Assembly (NCBI GenBank): GCA_032690845.1
Contig: CM064430.1
Coordinates: 45,791,882-45,855,881 of the forward strand
Reading direction: 5' to 3'
Length of the DNA: 64,000 nucleotides
DNA from: Eleusine coracana subsp. coracana
Taxonomy: Eukaryota; Streptophyta; Magnoliopsida; Poales; Poaceae
A program made the translations under genes and the position numbers. The notes under the pieces are model-generated. The model searched no databases. It was not told the origin of the DNA and saw only the letters and a program-made list of their open reading frames with translations. This document shows, piece by piece, positions 34,301 to 43,300 of this stretch (position 1 is its first letter; each line of letters opens with the position of its first letter).

Positions 34301-37300
34301 TGGCCACAGTCTGGACCACATAATAATTGAGGAGGTTAGCTAAGTCGGCAGCATAGTGGTGTTAGGCTAGTTGCAAAGAACATATGCGAACTAGAGCTCT
34401 TCAAATATTTTTCTATTATAATTTTGAGCAGCAAGTTCCTATCAATAGCATTGATTCATTGAGTATTAGAGCGGTCAACAATTAGAACTAATGAAAAACT
34501 CTTGTTAAGCAAAATTTTGTGTATCCACTGTGAACTCATTGCTGACAAGCGATTTCAAGAAAGGGTGTGATTTCCACTTGTTTTGTTGAGAAATGTGAGG
34601 TGGCAAGTGGGACAATTTAATAGTTGCGGATTGATATCAAGATCTTGCAATAATTGAGCTCTGGTATATTGGTCTTATTTTTAGGCTAATATTCCTAACT
34701 AAAGTACTCTTCACGCTGCTAAGATACTTCTTTATATGCATCGATAAACTGTTGTACTTCTAGTACCTCTTGTCATAGTACATAATGATAAGTGAACCTT
34801 GGCTGAAAAGTGATCAAAGCACCATTGACAGTCAGCAGTTTATGCTTACCTAAGCGCTTACATCAGAGCTGCTGATGCAGCTGCTAGCATAGCTGCTTGT
34901 TTGCTTAACTAGTAAGGTAGCTTAGTATAGGAGGTAAACTAGTAGCAGTTGGCCTGTAGTGTTGCAGGCAAGTTGTGTTCAGTCGGTTGCCATAGCAAAC
35001 CGACCTGCACCATGTATAAATAGGCCTCAATGGCCATATGCAATATTCAGCTACTCTAGCCTAAGATCAAAGTGTGAGCTGAAATTTGGTATTCAGAGCT
35101 CAAGTTCTGATCCATGGCGTCAGCTCCGGCGAGGGAAGATGCTGCTGAGCACACCTATCGCCGCCGTTCCCCTTCCAGGCTCAGGCAAGGACGTCGCCGG
35201 GCTGAGCCTGAACGTGTTGTTCAGCGTATTGTGAAGGAAGTCAGCGGCATGCCGTTTCCCCAGCTCACGCGCAACAACTATGAGGACTAGAGCCTCTTGA
35301 TGCGTGTGAAGCTGGAAGCTCGTGGCTTATGGGAAGCCATTGAGTTTGGCGATGCCAATCGCCAAGACGACTGCGCAGCGGTCGACGTGCTGCTGTCCGC
35401 CGTTCCAGAGGAGATGATCCGCACCCTGGCGACCAAGGAAACAGCGAAGGCAGCGTGGGATGCAATCAAGACGATCTACATCGGGTTTGATCGCGCCCAG
35501 AAGTCGACTGTGCAGCGCTTGGTCAAGGACTGGGAGCTGCTATCCTTCCGCGATGGCGAGTATCTTGATGACTACGTGTTGCGCCTCTCCGGCATGGTTA
35601 GCTCCCTCAACATCTACAGCGAGTCCATCACCGAGCAGAAGGCTGTTGAAAAGCTACTCCGCCCTGTCCCTCCGAAGTACTCACAGATCGTGCTATCGAT
35701 TAAGACGCTGCTCGACACAGCTGACCTGTCGATTGAAGAGGTGACCGAGCGCTTGAAGGCCGTTGATGATCGCGCCCCTGCACCACCATCACCAACTCCC
35801 GAGCAAGCAGGCGAGAAGCTGCTGCTTACTGAGGAACAGTGGATGGTGAGGATAAAGGAGCGGCAAGTCGGTGAATCGTCATCAAGCTGCGGCGGCGGAA
35901 GGTACAATGGCAGCAGCGGATCGCGTCGTCCACCACGTGGACAGAGGAGGCGAGGCGGCCCTGGCGGAAACAGGGGAGCTGCCCGCGACTGAAGATGCAT
36001 CTAGGTCCCCTAGTGGGTTTTGGTGATTAATGACAAAAGATTAAAATTGTATTAACAATGCTTGTAAAGAAAATGTGCAGATCATCAAGAGAAAAGTTAA
36101 TTACCCACTAATGTGAGAAAGCCTATCCCTCAATAAAAGTGAAAAGAAAATGACTCATAGCGGTTCAAGTTTAGCTTTTATGTTTTTTGTTTTGAGTCAT
36201 AGGTATGCCGAACTATTAAGAGGGGTAAAACTTATCTTGCTAGTAAGGGAAACCTTGTGCTCAAGCTCTAAATCAATTCGTTTGAAAACCTAGCCAACAA
36301 AGCCTAAGAATCAACCTTTTACATAGCAAGACAGAGAGTGACGGAAGTTCCGTGAGTCCTCTCACGGAAGTTCCGTCAGCGTCGGGTCTGGCCTTGATGT
36401 TAACCCGAGAGTGACGGAAGTTCCGTCACCTAGTGACGGAAGTACCGTCAGCGTCGGGTCTCTACCTTCTGCACACCCGAGAGTGACGGAAGTTCCGTCA
36501 CCCCACAATGGAAGTTCCGTCTCCAAGAACCTCCGTAGTTCTCACGGAAGTTCTGTGAGCCTCCTTCCTGTCTAACCGAGAGTGACGGAAGTTCCGTCAC
36601 CCCACGACGGAAGTTCCGTCTCCAAGAACCTCCGTGGCTCTCACGGAATTTCTATGAGTCTCCTTTCCTTTTTGTCAAACCGAGAGTGACGGAAGTTCCG
36701 TCACCTTTTGACGGAAGTTCCATCATAGCATCTTTTGCTCTCTACCAGTGCTTTACAACAGCTAAATTTGAATTGACGGAAGTTCCGTGGGTAACCACGG
36801 AAGTTCCGTCAGACCCAGAAAATACACCAACGGCTAGTTTTTGAGCTCTCACTATAAATAGAGTACCCCTTCCAACGTGGGAAGGGTTGGATTCTTTGAC
36901 ATTTCACTCACTCTTTAGCTAGAGCTCCCCTCTCTTACTCCTAGACTTGTTCTTGAGATTCCAATCCAAGTAAGAGAGATCTAAACACAAAACGATTGAA
37001 TCCGTCACTTCTGGTTATTTGATTATCCTTTAGTGCTTCAGGATTATTTTTAGATTGCCTATTCACTCCCCCTCTAGGCAACTTTTAGCGACGCACCACG
37101 CGACTCGCCAAACACCACGCCGAACGACAATCGGTGCTGGAATTGTGGCAAATAAGTGGTTCCTCGACACGCGACTCGCCAAACACCACGCCGAACGACA
37201 ATCGGTGCTGGAATTGTGGCAAATAAGTGGTTCCTCGACACCGGCGCCACAAACCAGGGCGTTATGATGTCTTCGCCGAGCTTGACCGCAGCATCACCGG

Positions 37301-40300
37301 CTCCAAGTCCGCTTCAGCGACAGATCGATGGTGAACATGGAAGGACAAGGCACCGTCATCTTCTCCGGCACCGGCGGCGAGCATCGAGCCTTGACGGGTG
37401 TCTACTACATCCCTCAGCTCAAGAACAACATCGTCTCTGTGGGCCAACTGGATGAAAATGGCGCCAAGGTGGAGATCAAGGACAGTACGTTGTGGATTTG
37501 GGATCGTAGCCAGAAGCTGCTTGCAAGAATTGAGCGCGGCTGCAATCGACTCTACGTCATGCTCCTCGACATCACACAACCACTCTGCCTTGCTGCCCGT
37601 CGAGACGACGTCGCTTGGAGATGGCATGAACGTTTCGGCCACATCCACTTCGACGCACTGTGGCAACTCGCCAAGAAGGACATGGTGCACGGCCTCCCGG
37701 CAATCGAGCACGCAGACCAGTTCTACAACACTCGCGTCATCACCAAGCAGCGCCGATTGCCGTTCCCTGCACAGGCGAAGTATCATGCCGAACATGCCCT
37801 CGACTTGGTCCACGGCAACATCTGCGGCCCTATCTCTCCAGCAACTCCTGGTGGAAGGAAGTACTTTCTCCCGATGGTCGACGACTACAACCGCTTCATG
37901 TGGTTGATGCTGCTGGTGGCCAAAAGTGATGCACCAGCGGCAATCAAGCGCTTTCAGGCAGTAGAACTGGAGAGCGGCCGCAAGCTCAAGATCCTACGCA
38001 CGGACTATGGCGGGGAGTTCACCTCCGTCGAATTCGGCGACTACTGCGCTTCGGAAGGTATCCAACGCCATCACTCGGCTCCATATTCCCCGCAGCAGAA
38101 TGGTGTTGTGGAGCGTAGGAATCAGACGATCGTGGCGACGACGAGAAGCCTGCTCAAGCAGCGTGACATGCCAGCCATGTTTTGGGGAGAAGCGGTCTCA
38201 ACGGCCGTGTTTCTCCTAAACAGAGCACCTACCAAGGCACTCGACGGCAAGACGCTGTATGAGGCCTAGTATGGCAAGAAGCCGACAGTGAGCTTCCTGC
38301 GCACATTCGGGTGCATAGCATTCATGAAGAAGACGAAGCCGCACCAAGCCAAGCTTGAAGACCGCAGCATTCCCGTCGTCTTCATCGGCTATGAGGCAGG
38401 CACCAAGGCCTACAGGGTGTTCGATCCTGTGTCCTAGCGCGTCCACATCACTTGCGACATGGTGTTCGACGAAAAGCGTAGCTGGGACTGGAGCAAGGAA
38501 GAAGAAGAAGTCAGGAGCCCTGGAGAATCCGTCATCGAGTCCACGACCATGACGTATGGCGCACCTGCAGCCATGAGTCCAGATCATGGGGGTGCAGACT
38601 TTGGACCCGGCACACCGCCGGCGACTCCACCTCCAGTGCTGCCATCTCCGGCTGCAATACCACCGAGCTCCCCTGCTCCAGCACCCGTCGTCGAATTCGC
38701 CTCACCACCAGCAGATGCAGAAGAGAGCCTTGATGCAGAGCACGACGACACGCCTGTGCGCTTCCGCCGAGTCGATAACATCCTGGGTGACGACGGGCCT
38801 CTGCCCGACCTGGCTGTTTGTGAGATGGCGGAAGCAGAGCTCCACATGTTGAGCACCCAGGAGCCGGCCACATTTGCTGAAGCGGAGAAGAAGATCGAGT
38901 GGCAGCGAGCCACGGAGGAAGAAATTCATGCGGTGGAGGAAGACATGGCGCCTCGTCGAGCTCCCGCCTGGACAATGTCCAATTGGACTCCGGTGGGTTT
39001 ACAAGCTGAAGAAGGACGCCGCCGGCAATGTCGTCCGCCACAAGGCCCGCCTGGTAGCAAAAGCCTACGTCCAGCGCCGGCGTCGACTTCGATGAAATGT
39101 TCGCGTCAGTGGCTCGACTTGAGTCCGTGAGGCTCATGATCGCCATGGCAGCACACGCCGGCTGGAAGCTTCACCACCTCGACATCAAGTCCGCCTTCCT
39201 CAACGGCGATCTCAAGGAGGAGGTGTACGTCGAACAGCCACCCGGCTTCATCACCAAAGGGAAGGAGCACCTCGTCTACCACCTCGACAAGGCACTCTAC
39301 GGCTTGCGCTAAGCACTGTGCGCGTGGAATGTGAAGCTTGATGCCAGCCTACTCCAACTCGGCTTCAAGTGGTGCGCCTCTGAGCATGGTGTCTACACCC
39401 GCGGCAACGGCGACCAAAGGCTTTTAATTGGAATCTATGTTGATGATCTCATCATCACCAGCGGCAATTCAAAGGAGATCGAGAAATTCAAGGTAGAAAT
39501 GAAGGCCAAATTCAGAATGATCGATCTTGAATTGCTCTCCTTCTACCTCGGCATCGAAGTGAAGCAGAGGAAGGAAGAAATTTCTCTCTCCCAGTCCGCC
39601 TACGCCGCCAAGATCGTCGCCGCGGGAGGAATGCAGGTATGCAACCCCTGCCTGGTGCCCATGGAGCCGCGATTCAAGCTGAGCAAGGTGAGCTCAGCGC
39701 CCGTGATGGACGCAACGGCGTACAAAAGCATTGTGGGGAGCCTGCGCTACCTCACCCACACACACCCTGACATCGCCTTCGCCGTCGGCTATGTCAGCCG
39801 CTTCATGGAGGCCCTGACGACAAAGCACTTCGCCGCAGTGAAGAGGATTCTACGCTACCTCGTCGGCACTCTGTCTCACGGGCTCTGCTACAAGCAAGGA
39901 GGAATGAAGAATGCCAAGCTTGTCGGATACTCTGACAGTGACATGGCTGGCGATATTGACACACACAAGAGCACCAATGGCGGCATCTTCTTCCTCAGCG
40001 GCTGCCCAATCAGTTGGTACTCGCTGAAACAGCGAGTAGTGGCACTCTCCTCATGTGAGGCAGAGTACATTGCTGCCATCTCTGCTGCCTGCCAAGGAAT
40101 TTGGCTTGCAAGACTATTAGGAGAATTGCAGGGCAGAGAGGCTGATCCATTCGAGCTCAAGATGGACAACAAAGCAGCAATTGAGCTAAGCAAAAGCCCA
40201 GTCTTCCATGAACGCAGCAAGCACATTGACACAAGGTACCATTTCATCAGGGACTGTGTTGAACAACGCAAGACTTGGGTGAATTACATCAGCACAAAAG

Positions 40301-43300
40301 ACCAAGTTGCTGATATCCTGACCAAACCATTGGGAAGGATACAATTCCAAGAGCTACGCAGCAGAATTGGGATGATTGAAGCTTAAGAGATGAAGAACAG
40401 CCAAGTTTCAGGGGGTGATTGATAAGTGAACCTTGGCTGAAAAGTGATCAAAGCACCACTGACAGTCAGCAGTTTATGCTTACCTAACCGCTTACATCAG
40501 AGCTGCTGATGCAGCTGCTTGTTTGCTTAACTAGTAAGGTAGCTTAGTATAGGAGGTAAACTAGTAGCAGTTGGCCTGCAGTGTTGCAGGCAAGTTGTGT
40601 TCAGTCGGTTGCCATAGCAAACCGACCTGCACCATGTATAAATAGGCCTCAATGGCCATATGCAATATTCAGCTATTATAACCTAAGATCAAAGTGTGAG
40701 CTGAAACCTGTGAGTGTGTGAGTGTTCTTGCCAACACATAACACGTGGTTACACAAACAGTGGGAGCTTGATCTTGTAGGCGCACCAAATCAAATTTAGA
40801 CTACATGTGCATAACTGCAGTGCCAATTTGGAGTATAGGAACCTTGAATCTTATTTGGAGCAATTGCTGCAATTGGAAAAATCTAATAGTGTCAAGGAGT
40901 TGGCGAACTAGAGCATGGCTGATTAATCAACATGCCCAGAACAAATTTGATGATACTGACATGCCTACTCTTGGCCTGTGAAGCATAAAAGTTATGAGTA
41001 AAACTATTTTTATATTTTGTTAATTTATTTTATTTGTGATTAAGGTCTTTATAGTAATTTACCATATCAAGTTTGTACCCTATAATAGTGTTACCTATGA
41101 TGTTTTTACTCCAAAATGTTCACTGTGCTTTGAAGATACTCAGTTCATTTTCTATATGCAAAAGTATGTCTACTGTCCATATGCTTCATCTTTTAATTGA
41201 TGCTTTGCAGATGGGTTAATGCGCCACCTTGTGATAGGTGTGGCCGTGAGACATCAAATGTTGGAATGGGCACCCCACTTCCCTCTGAAATTGAATTTGG
41301 AGCTTCACGTGTTGAGCTTTATAGGTAGCAGCCACTAGAATGTTGTTCAATTTGGCTTGCATCATTTGGTTTGGTTGGCTCATCTCCTTTAAAAGCTTTC
41401 GTACTCGATATCTACATATTGCTACTACTTGAAGCCACCTTACATATTCAGTTTTGTTTGTACAAATCCATGCTCATTTTATGCAATTGATAATGTGTGC
41501 TTCAACTTTTTATTTTTTCAATCTTCGTCATGTATAATTCCATACTATTTTGCATGTACCTGTACCTGCTGCGTAAGACATATCTTAGATGCACTCACAA
41601 ACGTCATCTCTACCCAAATAACAATGGCTGTAAACTTGTTATTCTAAAGCTCGAAAGTTTATATCACTTTTATGTTGGACTACTGTAATTAGATCGTGAG
41701 AATAGAAATTTTAGGCAGAAGCATAGTATTGTAATATTCTCAATGTGGAGTATGAGATGAGATGCTAACAACCTTATGAATAAATACTAACTTGAATCAA
41801 TTGATGGCACAGTTGGTGTTTATATGTTGTGTTCTGGTCACCTGGTTTCTTATACAAATAACAGCAATGAGTCTGATAAAAACAGTTGTCTATTTTCCCT
41901 ATCTTTTGAGTTGTGTTCTGAATGAATATACTAAGGAACGAAACAGAAAAATGAGGAAGAAAATGGATCTTTATGTTCGTAAAATTCAGTTACCTCTCTC
42001 ACATGTAGCTTTATAGCCAAACTCTTTACTTTTTTTGCATATACTGACTTGCTATCTTCAGTTGCAACAATTGTTCTAGTATCACCCGTTTCCCAAGGTA
42101 CAATGATCCACAAAAGGTATAATAACCAGTGCTGTGTACCTAGTATTTATGATCAAGTAGATTCTTACTTTTGACCATTCCACCAAATTTTAAACTGATG
42201 ATTGAATTATCTGTTTCAATATTTTCTGCTTGGGTGAAGCTTGTACAAACTAGGAAAGGACGCTGTGGAGAATGGGCCAATTGCTTCACGTTCTACTGTC
42301 GAGTTTTCGGATATGAAGCTCGTTTGGTTAGTCTTATAACACTTGTTAATTTTTTGCAGCTACCATATGCACAAATCTTCTAGTTTAGCGGTACCAGGCC
42401 ATTCTTTTTCTTAAAAATGGTAACAAAGTGATTTCAGTTGTAAGTTCTGAAATAGTCTCTTAATATTCAGATTCAGAAGAAATATTATAGATATGTGTGA
42501 AATATGATGTTTATGTATTGAAATGCAACAAGGCTCTTGATTGATATTTAGTAAACGGGAAATTTTGCTGCTGGACACTATTTAATTGTAAAATTTGCTG
42601 CTGGACACCGAGATAGGTTTTATTTGCTGCTGGACACTAAGAGACAACTACACATAGTGTCCAACAGCAAATGAAACCTATTTTAGTGTCCAGCAGCAAA
42701 TATCACGTTTATACGTTGTCCACCAGCAAATTTTGCCGTAGTAAATTGATATGACTTATCTATATAACTTACAGATCCTGGATTTCACTGATCATGTGTG
42801 GACGGAATGTTTTTCAAGCTTGTATGGGAGGTTAGTTAAACATGCTTCTTATAATTTTTAATTTGATATTATACTGCTTGCTTTTAAAGGCCAATGTTCT
42901 GTGATGTTTAGATGGATGCACCTAGATCCCTGTGAAGGAGTCTATGATAATCCCCTACTGTATGAGAAAGGGTAAAAATGTAGTCCTGCCTAACTGTTTT
43001 TTTTTTTGCATATTTTACTGCCCTGTTTAGAGTTTAGCTAATTATTTGCATTTGTTGATGTTGTATTGCATGGTCTAGGTGGAACAAGAAGTTAAATTAT
43101 CTCATTGCAATTTCAAAAGATGGAGTACGTGATGTAACAAAACGCTACACAAAAATGTGGCATGAGGTAAAAAAAATTATGCTTGGTTATGTTTTGTGTT
43201 GAGGTGGATGTGTGACTCTTTTTTATTAGAACCAAATAATCTAAGTTTTACCATCTCCTGTATCATGCCCTTGCAGGTTCTGTCTAGGCGAACAATTACT

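Larger units (their letters stand above)
34786..40736 (+). mobile_element. Degenerate Copia-superfamily LTR retrotransposon
   Basis: It is flanked by the 5-bp target duplication CATAA (34781-34785 and 40737-40741). The order LTR, gag, protease, integrase, reverse transcriptase, RNase H, LTR defines Copia, since integrase precedes reverse transcriptase. The LTRs begin TGATAAGTGAACC; the 3' LTR ends GCCAACA. It is inserted in PNG1 intron 5 in the sense orientation, and itself interrupted by a solo LTR at 35990-37087. Several stop codons and frameshifts break the reading frame, so it cannot be autonomous. Confidence 0.95.

Noticed and set aside
36345..36815. Regular palindromic repeats as a CRISPR-like array
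   Set aside because: Spacing is irregular, the units lie inside an LTR with target duplications, and the genome is a plant.
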